Of a stretch of DNA of 64,000 nt, positions 7,941 to 16,210 are shown in pieces. This DNA is from Streptomyces rishiriensis (GTDB taxonomy: Bacteria > Actinomycetota > Actinomycetes > Streptomycetales > Streptomycetaceae). The position numbers were made by a program, and so were the translations under genes. Where the stretch lies: NCBI RefSeq assembly GCF_030815485.1, contig NZ_JAUSWV010000002.1, positions 6,510,001-6,574,000 on the forward strand, written 5' to 3'. How positions within the stretch are numbered: the first letter of the stretch is position 1; each line of letters begins with the position of its first letter. Below the pieces are notes generated by a model. It saw only the letters and a program-made list of their open reading frames with translations, searched no databases and was not told where the DNA came from.

Positions 7941-9224
7941 ATGTCCGACATCTCCGCGCCGCCCGTGATCCTCGGCGGCGAGCCCGGCTCGTTCCCCCAC
8001 AGCGTCCTGGCCGAACGGCACCCGGCGATCATCCAGCAGGTGCGGGAGGCGTTCCCCTACGGACCCGACATCCACCGCAGGCTGGACGCGCTGCTCGACA
8101 ACTGCGCCGAGGGCGTGATCGAACCGCTTCCCGCCGGTGCGCTGGACCGGGACCGGTGGCGGACCTGGGGTATGGACGCGTACGCCGGGCGATCCTGGTT
8201 CGACGTGCCCTGGCTGTGGTCGGAGAGCTACTTCTACCGTCAACTTCTCGAGGCGGTCGGCTACTTCGGGGCCGGCGCCTGGCAGGGCATCGACCCGTTC
8301 CGTCCCTTCAAGCTGGCCGAGCTCGACGCACCCGAGACCGACGAGGAACTGGCCGTACTCGACACCCTGGCGGACCGCCCGGTCGACGAGCGTGACCGCG
8401 CGCTGCTGCACGGTTCTCTCTGGGGCAACCGTGCCGACCTCGGCTTCCGGCTGTCCGACGTCGAGGCGCAGAAGCGGGCGGCGGTACCGGCGTTGGTCGC
8501 CGACGACAGCGAGACCCTGTGGTCACTGCTGCCGGCTGCGGATGCGGATGTTGTTGCGGATACGGATACGGATGCAGAGGTCGATGCGGACGCGGACGCG
8601 GGCGCGGAGATCGCCGCCGGTATCCGGCAGGGGGGCGCCGGTTCAGGCACCGGCGTCCTCTGTCTGGTCGCCGACAACGCGGGTCGGGAGCTGATCCCTG
8701 ATCTCCTCCTCGCCGCCCACCTCCTCGCGCACGGGCGGTGCGGCCGTGTCGTGCTGCACGTCAAGCCGTACCCGTACTACGTCTCCGACGCCACCACGGC
8801 CGACGTCGTCGACGCGCTCAGGAAGCTGACGGCCGCGCGGGGAGCGGCCGGCGCATACGGCCGGCGGCTCTGGAAGGCCATGACCGACGGCGCCCTCACC
8901 GTGCGCGCCCATCCCTTCTCCGCCGCCCCGCTGCCCTACGCGGCGATGCCGGGCGACCTGCGGGCCGAGTTCGCGGCGGCCGCCCTGACGATCGTGAAGG
9001 GCGACCTCAACTACCGGCGCCTGGTGGGCGACAGCCGGTGGCGTCCGACCACCCCGTTCACCGACGTCACCGCCTACTTCCCGGGCCCCGTCGCGGCCCT
9101 GCGCACCCTGAAGTCCGATGTGATCACCGGCCTGGACGCCGCTACCGAGGCCGCCCTGGTCGCCGCCGAGGGCCGGCGCTGGCGCACCGCGGGGACGCAC
9201 GCGCTGATCCAGGTCCGGGCGTGA
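7941..9224 (+). CDS. DUF89 / ARMT1-like damage-control phosphatase
   Basis: A 427-residue cytoplasmic protein of the metal-dependent damage-control phosphatase family, which removes phosphate from damaged or side-product phosphometabolites. The family signature DNxGxE is present (VADNAGRE, Asp245-Glu250), as are SLWGNRADL (about 159-167) and the later KGDLNYRRL motif, so metal and phosphate binding look intact. Residues about 201-222 are an Asp/Ala-rich insert encoded by GAT/GCG-type short repeats, probably a slippage-expanded loop just before the catalytic half. The ATG at 7941 is chosen for alignment with the conserved start; GTG at 7932 is possible. It lies between cprB and geosmin synthase, as in S. 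coelicolor from memory. The natural substrate is unknown. Confidence 0.82.
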   Translation: MSDISAPPVILGGEPGSFPHSVLAERHPAIIQQVREAFPYGPDIHRRLDALLDNCAEGVIEPLPAGALDRDRWRTWGMDAYAGRSWFDVPWLWSESYFYRQLLEAVGYFGAGAWQGIDPFRPFKLAELDAPETDEELAVLDTLADRPVDERDRALLHGSLWGNRADLGFRLSDVEAQKRAAVPALVADDSETLWSLLPAADADVVADTDTDAEVDADADAGAEIAAGIRQGGAGSGTGVLCLVADNAGRELIPDLLLAAHLLAHGRCGRVVLHVKPYPYYVSDATTADVVDALRKLTAARGAAGAYGRRLWKAMTDGALTVRAHPFSAAPLPYAAMPGDLRAEFAAAALTIVKGDLNYRRLVGDSRWRPTTPFTDVTAYFPGPVAALRTLKSDVITGLDAATEAALVAAEGRRWRTAGTHALIQVRA

Positions 9225-9496
9225 CGGACAGGGGACGGCCGCACGGCGAGGCCGGCGCGGACGGTGGGTCAGGAGGGAGCGGGCGCCGAACCGCCGGGCG
9301 AACGCGGCCGGAGCGCCGGCCGGGCCCGCCCGTGTCCGCGGCGCTGCGTGACGACGACCGGGCAGGTGGTGCGGGGGCCGCGCGGACCGGTACCTCAAGT
9401 TCCGTACCGTACAGGGCTTTCCGCTCGATTCACGCGATGGTGTGATCATGTGCGGCCCCGCGGATGACGGTGCGGACCCCCGGGTAGGGCCCGGCC

Positions 9497-11683
9497 ATGA
9501 CGCAACCGTTCGAACTCCCGCACTTCTACATGCCGCATCCCGCGCGCCTGAACCCGCATGTCGAGGAGGCGCGGGTCCACTCGACGCAGTGGGCGCGCGA
9601 CATGGGCATGCTGGAGGGGTCCGGGATCTGGGACCAGGCCGACCTGGAGGCGCACGACTACGGCCTGCTCTGCGCCTACACCCACCCGGACTGTGACGGT
9701 CCCGCGCTGTCGTTGATCACCGACTGGTACGTGTGGGTGTTCTTCTTCGACGACCACTTCCTCGACATGTTCAAGCGCACTCCGGACCGGGCCGCCGGCA
9801 AGGCGCACCTGGACCGGCTGCCGCTGTTCATGCCGCTGGACCTGTCGACGCCCGTGCCCGAGCCGCGCAATCCGGTCGAGGCGGGCCTCGCGGACCTGTG
9901 GGCGCGCACGGTGCCGCAGATGTCGCAGGACTGGCGACGCCGTTTCGCCGTGGCGACCGAGCACCTGCTCAACGAGTCGATGTGGGAGCTCTCCAACATC
10001 AACGAGGGGCGGATCGCCAACCCCGTCGAGTACATCGAGATGCGGCGCAAGGTGGGCGGCGCCCCCTGGTCGGCGGGGCTCGTGGAGTACGCGACCGCCG
10101 AGGTGCCGGCCGCCGTCGCCGGGTCGAGGCCGCTCAGGGTGCTGATGGAGACCTTCTCCGACGCCGTGCATCTGCGCAACGACCTGTTCTCCTACCAGCG
10201 CGAGGTGGAGGACGAGGGCGAGAACAGCAACGGCGTGCTCGTCCTGGAGACGTTCTTCGGCTGCACCACCCAGGAGGCCGCCGACACCGTCAACGACATC
10301 CTCACCTCCCGTCTCCACCAGTTCGAGCACACCGCGTTCACCGAAGTGCCCGCGGTGGCCCTGGAGAAGGGCCTCGGGCCGGACGAGGTCCTCGCGGTCG
10401 CCGCCTACACCAAGGGCCTGCAGGACTGGCAGTCCGGCGGCCACGAATGGCACATGCGCTCCAGCCGCTACATGAACAAGGGCGCCACCTCCGACGCGCC
10501 CTGGCAGAAGCTGACCGGCCCCGGCACCTCCGCCGCCGACGTCGGCGCGCTGCTCGCCTCCGCCGCGGCCGAACGCCTGCGGGCCTACGCGCACGTGCCG
10601 CACCAGAAGGTCGGCCCGTCGCTGCTGCCCGACTTCCACATGCCCTTCCCGGTGGAGCTGAGCCCGCACCTGGAGGCGTGCCGCCCGCGCCTGAAGGACT
10701 GGGCGCACCGGATGGGCATCCTGGAGGAGGGCGTCTGGGACGAGGACAAACTCGGCGCCTACGACCTGGCGCTGTGCTCGGCCGGCCTGGACCCGGACGC
10801 CACCGCGGAGGCGCTCGATCTCAGCGCCTGCTGGCTCGCCTGGGGCACTTACGGCGACGACTACTACCCGCTGGTCTTCGGCGCGCGCCGTGACCTGGCC
10901 GCCGCGCGCCTGACCACGGCCCGGCTGTCCGCGTGCATGCCCGTCGACGACCTGGAGGCGCCGGTCGTCCCCGTCAACGCCATGGAACGCGGCCTGATCG
11001 ACCTGTGGGTGCGCACGACCGAGGGCATGAGCCCCGACCAGCGGCGCACCCTGCGCGACGCGGTCGACGTCATGACCGAGAGCTGGGTGTGGGAGCTGTC
11101 CAACCAGCTCCAGAACCGGGTCCCCGACCCGGTCGACTACCTGGAGATGCGCCGCGCGACCTTCGGCTCCGACCTCACGCTGAGCCTGTGCCGCATGGGC
11201 CAGGGCCCCGCCGTGCCGCCGGAGGTCTACCGCAGCGGTGTGGTCCGCTCGCTGGAGAACGCCGCCGTGGACTACGCGTGTCTCGTCAACGACGTCTTCT
11301 CGTACCAGAAGGAGATCGAGTACGAGGGCGAGATGCACAACGCGATCCTCGTCGTGCAGAACTTCTTCGGCTGCGACTATCCGACCGCGCTGGGCATCGT
11401 CCATGACCTGATGACCCAGCGCATGCAGCAGTTCGAGCATGTCGTCGCCCATGAACTGCCGGTGCTGTACGACGACTTCGGGCTCTCGCCCAGGGCGCGG
11501 GAGGCGATGGGGAACTATGTCGCCGACCTGCAGAACTGGCTGGCCGGCATCCTGCACTGGCACCGTGAGGTCGACCGCTACAAGTCCGCGTACCTGGGCC
11601 GCCGCACCCACGGCTTCCTGCCGGACTTCGCGGCGCCGGCGTCCCTCCCGCACCTGCCGGTCTCCGTGCCCTCCTACCGCTGA
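9497..11683 (+). CDS. geoA: Bifunctional germacradienol/geosmin synthase
   Basis: A 728-residue two-domain terpene cyclase making the earthy odorant geosmin. The N-terminal domain (1 to about 365) cyclises farnesyl diphosphate to germacradienol: its Mg2+ motifs are DDHFLD (85-90; usually DDHFLE) and NDLFSYQRE (228-236). The C-terminal domain (about 375-728) converts germacradienol to geosmin with loss of acetone: it carries the atypical DDYYP (455-459) and NDVFSYQKE (599-607). Both halves start with a PHFYMP/DFHMPFP-type motif. Length is as expected. The ATG at 9497 follows TAGGG. Its 3' end overlaps the convergent amidotransferase-like gene by 10 bp. The upstream 270 bp holds no recognised promoter. 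Confidence 0.97.
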   Translation: MTQPFELPHFYMPHPARLNPHVEEARVHSTQWARDMGMLEGSGIWDQADLEAHDYGLLCAYTHPDCDGPALSLITDWYVWVFFFDDHFLDMFKRTPDRAAGKAHLDRLPLFMPLDLSTPVPEPRNPVEAGLADLWARTVPQMSQDWRRRFAVATEHLLNESMWELSNINEGRIANPVEYIEMRRKVGGAPWSAGLVEYATAEVPAAVAGSRPLRVLMETFSDAVHLRNDLFSYQREVEDEGENSNGVLVLETFFGCTTQEAADTVNDILTSRLHQFEHTAFTEVPAVALEKGLGPDEVLAVAAYTKGLQDWQSGGHEWHMRSSRYMNKGATSDAPWQKLTGPGTSAADVGALLASAAAERLRAYAHVPHQKVGPSLLPDFHMPFPVELSPHLEACRPRLKDWAHRMGILEEGVWDEDKLGAYDLALCSAGLDPDATAEALDLSACWLAWGTYGDDYYPLVFGARRDLAAARLTTARLSACMPVDDLEAPVVPVNAMERGLIDLWVRTTEGMSPDQRRTLRDAVDVMTESWVWELSNQLQNRVPDPVDYLEMRRATFGSDLTLSLCRMGQGPAVPPEVYRSGVVRSLENAAVDYACLVNDVFSYQKEIEYEGEMHNAILVVQNFFGCDYPTALGIVHDLMTQRMQQFEHVVAHELPVLYDDFGLSPRAREAMGNYVADLQNWLAGILHWHREVDRYKSAYLGRRTHGFLPDFAAPASLPHLPVSVPSYR

Positions 11684-12405
11684 CGCTCCTTGCGGGAGGC
11701 GTGCCCGACCGCGGCTCGCGCCAGTGCCCGGACGATCGGGTGCGGGCGCGAGCCGTCGCCGGACAGCTCCGGCTGGAAGAGGGAGGCCAGGAAGAAGGGG
11801 TGGCCGGGCAGTTCGGCGACCCGGACCTGCCCGTCCTCGTCGTGGCCGGAGAAGCGCAGGCCGTGGGCGCGCAGGGTGTCGAGGTGTCGGGAGGGGCCGT
11901 ACGCGCAGAAGTAGCGCTCGACCGTGCGCTCCGAGCCGATCACCGACTGGGCGAGCGACCCCGGCTCGATCCTCACGACACCCTCGTGGCCCACGAGGGA
12001 GCAGGCCAGGGGTTCGATGAGCAGGTCGTCCGCCTCGGGGTCGTTCTCGGCGTGCGCCGCCCGCGACAGTCCGCAGACGTTGCGGGCGTACTCCAGGAGC
12101 GCGTGCTGGAAGCCGCCGCAGGTGCCGAGGAACGGGATGCCCTCCTCGCGCGCCGTGCGGATCGCGGACAGGACGCCCGCCTCGCTGCGATAGGGGCTGC
12201 CCGGCACCACCCACACCGCGTCGAATCCCCGTACCGCGCCCTCGGCCTCCGCCTCCTCGGAGGGGATCCAGTAGGCGTCCAGGACCAGCCGGTCCCGGGT
12301 GGCGAGAGCGTCCACCAGGAGCGGGACACGGGTGTGCGAGACGACGTTCGAAGAGCGGTCGCCGATGAGGGCGAGCTTGGCGATCTGAGCGGTGGTGTCG
12401 GTCAT
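11674..12405 (-). CDS. Glutamine amidotransferase-like protein (CTP synthase C-terminal region-related)
   Basis: A 243-residue class-I amidotransferase fold protein without a synthase partner. The nucleophile elbow GTCGGFQHALLEY places Cys96 where glutaminase domains have it. The third catalytic segment, normally His-Pro-Glu in CTP synthase, reads Gln211-Pro-Glu213 (LFQPELS), so the usual catalytic His is absent. It fits the family named 'CTP synthase C-terminal region-related (seleno)protein', in which some members carry selenocysteine; activity is not established. The ATG at 12405 with AGGA upstream is preferred to one at 12414. It is divergent from the LysR gene across a 94-bp gap, suggesting that the regulator controls it. 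Confidence 0.75.
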   Translation of the reverse strand: MTDTTAQIAKLALIGDRSSNVVSHTRVPLLVDALATRDRLVLDAYWIPSEEAEAEGAVRGFDAVWVVPGSPYRSEAGVLSAIRTAREEGIPFLGTCGGFQHALLEYARNVCGLSRAAHAENDPEADDLLIEPLACSLVGHEGVVRIEPGSLAQSVIGSERTVERYFCAYGPSRHLDTLRAHGLRFSGHDEDGQVRVAELPGHPFFLASLFQPELSGDGSRPHPIVRALARAAVGHASRKERQR

Positions 12406-12499
12406 GCCGCTCATCCTGAAGGTGCCTCCGACTTCACGTCCAACGATGATTCCTGCACCCTCGATAAGCAGAACTGATGCGGCCTGCGACCCTGGGCGC

Positions 12500-13366
12500 A
12501 TGGATCCGCATCTGCTGCGCACCTACGTCACCGTCGCGCGCCTCGCCTCCTTCTCCGACGCCGCCCGGGAACTCGGCTACACCCAGTCCGCCGTCTCCCA
12601 GCACGTCGCGGCCCTCGAACAGGACCTGGGCGCGCCGCTGCTCACCCGCCGGCCCGTCCTGCCCACCACGGCCGGCGAGAGGCTGCTCGAGCACGCGGGA
12701 CCACTGCTGCTGCGCCTGGACGCGGCGCGCGCGGACGTCGTCCGGATCGCCTCGGCGCCCTCGCACGGGCTGACCCTGGCCGGCTCGCCGACCGCTCTCG
12801 CGCCGGCCGCCCTCGCCGCGCTCCCGCCCGCCGGTGTGACGCTGCGGGTGCTCGGCCGCGACGACGTCTGCGCCGCCGTCGCCGACGGCACGGCCGACGT
12901 GGGACTCGTCGACGGTCTGGCCGCGCCCAGCGACCCGCTCCGGCTGCCCGACGTCGCGCCGCTGACCACGTACGGCGTCGTCGAGGAACCGGTCCGTGTC
13001 CTGCTGCCCGCCGGCCACCCCCTGGCCCGGCGCAGCGGCCTGCACCTCGGTGACCTCGCCGACGCCCGCTGGCTGGACGCCCCCGACGCAGGTCTGCCGC
13101 TGCCCCAGCTGCGGGCCGCGAACGGCGGCCACGGCTTCCGCTCCGCCCTGCGCTACGACGGCGCCGACGTCCGCGTCCTGACCGCCCTGGTGGCCGCAGG
13201 GCACGGTCTCACCCTGCTGCCCCGCTCGGTGGCGGCCGACGTGCCGGGCACCGCCGCCGTCCCGCTGACCGGGCCCCGGGTCGTACACCGGATCGAACTC
13301 GTGTACGCGGGTACGCCGTCGGGTGCGGCGCGGACGCTGGTGGAGGCGCTGTCCACCCGCCCGTGA
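12500..13366 (+). CDS. LysR-family transcriptional regulator
   Basis: A 288-residue DNA-binding protein. The winged helix-turn-helix is at the N-terminus (MDPHLLRTYVTVARLASFSD, then AARELGYTQSAVSQHVAALE, about 1-60). It is followed by a linker helix and a periplasmic-binding-protein-like effector domain that starts near residue 92 (HGLTLAGSPTALAP). LysR proteins usually control the divergent neighbour, here the amidotransferase-like gene 94 bp away. I see no clean T-N11-A box in that gap. The effector cannot be inferred. The ATG at 12500 gives the standard family N-terminus. Confidence 0.88.
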   Translation: MDPHLLRTYVTVARLASFSDAARELGYTQSAVSQHVAALEQDLGAPLLTRRPVLPTTAGERLLEHAGPLLLRLDAARADVVRIASAPSHGLTLAGSPTALAPAALAALPPAGVTLRVLGRDDVCAAVADGTADVGLVDGLAAPSDPLRLPDVAPLTTYGVVEEPVRVLLPAGHPLARRSGLHLGDLADARWLDAPDAGLPLPQLRAANGGHGFRSALRYDGADVRVLTALVAAGHGLTLLPRSVAADVPGTAAVPLTGPRVVHRIELVYAGTPSGAARTLVEALSTRP

Positions 13367-13473
13367 CCTGCGGTGCCGTCGACCGGTACCGCTGCCGACG
13401 CCCGGTCAGTCTCACTCTTTCGGGGCTCGTGGTGCGCCGACGCGCCGGGTAGAGCACCAGCCGGAGGCGATCC

Positions 13474-14082
13474 ATGGAACAGACAGCGTTGCGTCCCAAG
13501 CCCATGCCCGGATCCGAACCCGGCGGCGGTGCCGGTCCGGGTGGCCAGGGCCGGCGCCCGCACGCCGCGCGGCGCCGCGGCCGACGGCTGACGACCCTGC
13601 TGTTCGGCCTGTTCGCGGGCACGGTCCTGGTCCTGTCCGGCGTCGGACTCGGCACCGTCGGTGCGACCGTGATCGGCATGAGCAGACTGGCCGAGCTCCA
13701 GCGGCAGCCGGGGCCGGGCACGGCAGGTTCACCGGGCGCCGCGTCCACCCCGGGCCGGGAGGGCCGGCCGGGTTCGGACGGCGCGTCCGGGTCGGCCCCC
13801 GCGTCAGCGCGCCCGCCGGACGCCACCCTCGGCCTGGAGGCCGTGGACGCGGAGCAGACGGGCGCCGAGATCGTCGCCGTCCACATCCCCGGCCCCGGCT
13901 GCACGGCGGGCCTGGTCCGCGGTGACGTCCTTCTGCGGTTCGGCGGCACCAGGATCGACTCGGCGACGGACCTCGCCCGGGCGGTCGACGAGGCCCGCCC
14001 CGGAAAGGCGGTCGAACTGCGGGTGCGTCACGGGCACGGGGGCTACGACAGGTTGACGGTGATCCCCGGCGTCGTCACGTGA
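13474..14082 (+). CDS. Single-pass membrane protein with a PDZ domain
   Basis: A 202-residue protein. A cytoplasmic Gly/Pro/Arg-rich N-terminus (about 1-42) precedes one membrane helix (LLFGLFAGTVLVLSGVGLG, about 43-66). Then come a Gly/Ser/Pro-rich linker (about 78-112) and an extracellular PDZ domain (about 115-200) with the core GPGCTAGLVRGDVLLRFGG followed by IDSATDLARAVDEARPG. Such PDZ domains bind C-terminal peptides, usually in proteases, but no protease domain is attached here; it may act as an adaptor for one in trans. The ATG at 13474 lies about 13 nt after a GGAGG. It stands alone between the LysR gene and the LysE relic. Confidence 0.8.
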   Translation: MEQTALRPKPMPGSEPGGGAGPGGQGRRPHAARRRGRRLTTLLFGLFAGTVLVLSGVGLGTVGATVIGMSRLAELQRQPGPGTAGSPGAASTPGREGRPGSDGASGSAPASARPPDATLGLEAVDAEQTGAEIVAVHIPGPGCTAGLVRGDVLLRFGGTRIDSATDLARAVDEARPGKAVELRVRHGHGGYDRLTVIPGVVT

Positions 14083-14182
14083 ACGGGGCCCGAGGCGGCC
14101 CTGAGCGCCGCCGGGCCGCAGACGCCCGGCCGTCGCCACCGCCGGGCGGACCACCGGCCAGGGCGGACCTCACCGTGCCACC

Positions 14183-14800
14183 GTGAGCGTCATGCCGACC
14201 GGCCCCCTGGCCTTCCTGGCGCCCCTGGTCTCCGGCCTGCCCGGCCTCCCTGGGCGCCTGCGCCCTCGCCGCCTCTCCCGGGCCGGGCACCGTGCTCATC
14301 GTCAGCAGTCGCTGCGCAGCCGCCGTGCCGGTTTCCCGACGGTGCTCGGCAACGAGACCGGCGCGTTCGTCCGGGGCGTCGTCGCCGCGTTCGGTTCGAC
14401 GGCCCTGCCGACCGCCTCACAGGTGGCGTACGACGTGCCGTGCGGCGGCGGCGCCGTCGTGCTGCTCCGGTTCGGCGGGCGGGCCCCGCGGCAGGCCCGC
14501 CGGACCGGGACCGGCGGCGCGCAGGGCGCCGGCGGACGGAAGGGCGCCGGCGGACGGAAGGGCGCCGGCGGACGGAAGGGCGCCGGACAGAGCGGCCGGG
14601 CCTCGCAGCCGGGCGGGCCGCTGCCGAATCTCGCCCACCCCAAGGCGGCCGTCCCGGCCCTGTCCTTCCTGCCGCAGTTCCGGCCGCAGAGCGCCCCGCA
14701 CCCGCCGGCCGTGGCGGGGCTCGCCGCGCTCCGGGCGGTTTGCGAGATTGGTTACTACAGCCTCTGCGTCCGGTTCTTCGGCGGGATGAAGGCCCCCTGA
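14183..14800 (+). pseudogene. Decayed LysE-family exporter with frameshifts and a repeat insertion
   Basis: The sequence can be read as a LysE/RhtB amino-acid exporter only by changing frame. In one frame 14250-14310 gives LGACALAASPGPGTVLIVSS, the first membrane helix and PGPGT motif of the family. In the frame of 14183 the region after 14310 gives RRAGFPTVLGNETGAFVRGV and then ASQVAYDV, the next part. A second shift is therefore needed, and the two nearly compensate. The middle is replaced by a Gly-Arg-Lys repeat (14524-14582). The tail (NLAHPKAAVPALSFLPQFRP to EIGYYSLCVRFFGGMK) is again LysE-like, but its helices are broken by Pro, Arg and Gln. One uninterrupted frame survives, but it would not encode a working transporter. 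Confidence 0.75.
14524..14582. repeat. 18-bp tandem repeat inside the LysE relic
   Basis: Three full copies and a partial fourth of GGCGCCGGCGGACGGAAG encode repeated GAGGRK in the frame of the relic. Because 18 is a multiple of three, expansion keeps the frame open. It lies where a cytoplasmic loop or membrane helix of LysE would be. Confidence 0.75.
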
Positions 14801-15028
14801 CCCGGGCCGGGGCACGCCGCCGCCCGGAGCGGGTCTCCGGCGGCGTCCTGCCGCTCCCGGGCCTGCGCCTGGCCGGGGCGGCCGACCCGGGCCGGTCACC
14901 CGCCCGGGATCCGCGCCGACCGGCTCGCGCGACCCCCGCCGTACGGGCAGGATGCTGCCCGTGGCCGTCACGTCAGCGTCATCACGTCCGTCACACCTCA
15001 GTCGCCACGTCCTTTCTGGGAGGCCCGG

Positions 15029-16162
15029 ATGACCGGCACCGCCACCGCCACGTCGCCCTTCACCGCCGACGACTACCGTGCCCGTATGCGGCGGGCCGTG
15101 CGCGAGGCCGCCGACGCCGGACTCGCCGGACTGCTCGTGGCACCCGGACCCGACCTCGTGTGGCTCACCGGCTACGCGCCCACCGCCGCCACCGAACGGC
15201 TCACCGTGCTCGTCCTCGCCCCCGGCCGGGAACCCGTCCTCGTGGTGCCGACGCTGGAGGCCCCCGACGCCGCGAAGGCGGTCGGCGCCCCGGCGCTCAC
15301 CCTGCGGGACTGGACGGACGGCAAGGACCCCTACGCGGCCACCGCCGCCCTCGTCGACCGGGACGGCCGGTTCGGCATCAGCGACAACGCCTGGGCGATG
15401 CACCTGCTGGGCCTCCAGCGGGCCCTGCCCGCCACCTCCTACGCCTCGCTCACCGAGGCCCTGCCGATGCTGCGCGCCGTCAAGGACGCGGCGGAGCTGG
15501 AGCTGATGGCGGCCGCGGGCGCGGCCGCGGACGCGACGTTCGAGGAGATCCGCGAGGTCCCCTTCCGCGGGCGCCGGGAGAGGGAGGTCGGCGCCGACCT
15601 CGCCGGGCTGCTGCGCCGGTACGGGCACTCCCAGGTCGACTTCACCATCGTCGCCTCCGGGCCGAACGGCGCCAACCCGCACCACGAGGTCGGCGACCGG
15701 GTCATCGAACACGGTGACATGGTCGTCCTGGACTTCGGCGGCCTCAAGGACGGCTACGGCTCCGACACCTCCCGCACCGTGCACGTCGGCGAGCCCACCG
15801 ACGAGGAGCGCCGGGTCCACGACCTCGTGCGCGAGGCCCAGGAGGCGGGCTTCCGGGCCGTCCGGCCGGGTGTCGCCTGCCAGGAGGTCGACCGGGCCGC
15901 CCGCGCGGTCATCGCGGACGCCGGCTACGGGGACTACTTCGTCCACCGCACCGGCCACGGCATCGGCGTCACGACCCACGAGCCGCCGTACATGATCGAG
16001 GGCGAGGAGCGGCCCCTCGTGCCCGGCATGTGCTTCTCCGTGGAGCCCGGGGTCTACCTGCCGGGCCGGTTCGGCGTGCGCATCGAGGACATCGTCACCG
16101 TCACCGAGGACGGCGGCCGCCGTCTCAACGACACCACCCGCGAGCTGGTCATAGTGGACTGA
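15029..16162 (+). CDS. M24-family Xaa-Pro dipeptidase/aminopeptidase
   Basis: A 377-residue cytoplasmic metallopeptidase cleaving peptides next to proline. The N-terminal creatinase-like domain (about 1-145) is followed by the pita-bread catalytic domain. All five metal ligands are visible in order: Asp in VVLDFGG, Asp in GSDTSRT, His in HRTGHGIG, Glu in SVEPG and Glu in RIEDIV. The substrate-side His of ANPHHEVGDR is also present. The length is normal for the short PepQ-like group. The ATG follows GGGAGGCCCGG, a good binding site. The kinase-like gene starts 49 bp downstream on the same strand, so the two may be co-transcribed. Confidence 0.9.
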   Translation: MTGTATATSPFTADDYRARMRRAVREAADAGLAGLLVAPGPDLVWLTGYAPTAATERLTVLVLAPGREPVLVVPTLEAPDAAKAVGAPALTLRDWTDGKDPYAATAALVDRDGRFGISDNAWAMHLLGLQRALPATSYASLTEALPMLRAVKDAAELELMAAAGAAADATFEEIREVPFRGRREREVGADLAGLLRRYGHSQVDFTIVASGPNGANPHHEVGDRVIEHGDMVVLDFGGLKDGYGSDTSRTVHVGEPTDEERRVHDLVREAQEAGFRAVRPGVACQEVDRAARAVIADAGYGDYFVHRTGHGIGVTTHEPPYMIEGEERPLVPGMCFSVEPGVYLPGRFGVRIEDIVTVTEDGGRRLNDTTRELVIVD

Positions 16163-16210
16163 CCTGCCCCAGGAGTCCCGGCCACCCATCCGAACGGCAA
16201 CGGCGCGACC

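Noticed and set aside
9446..12214. A 920-codon minus-strand frame
   Set aside because: Antisense to geosmin synthase; composition Arg/Gly/Ala/Val-rich with no domain.
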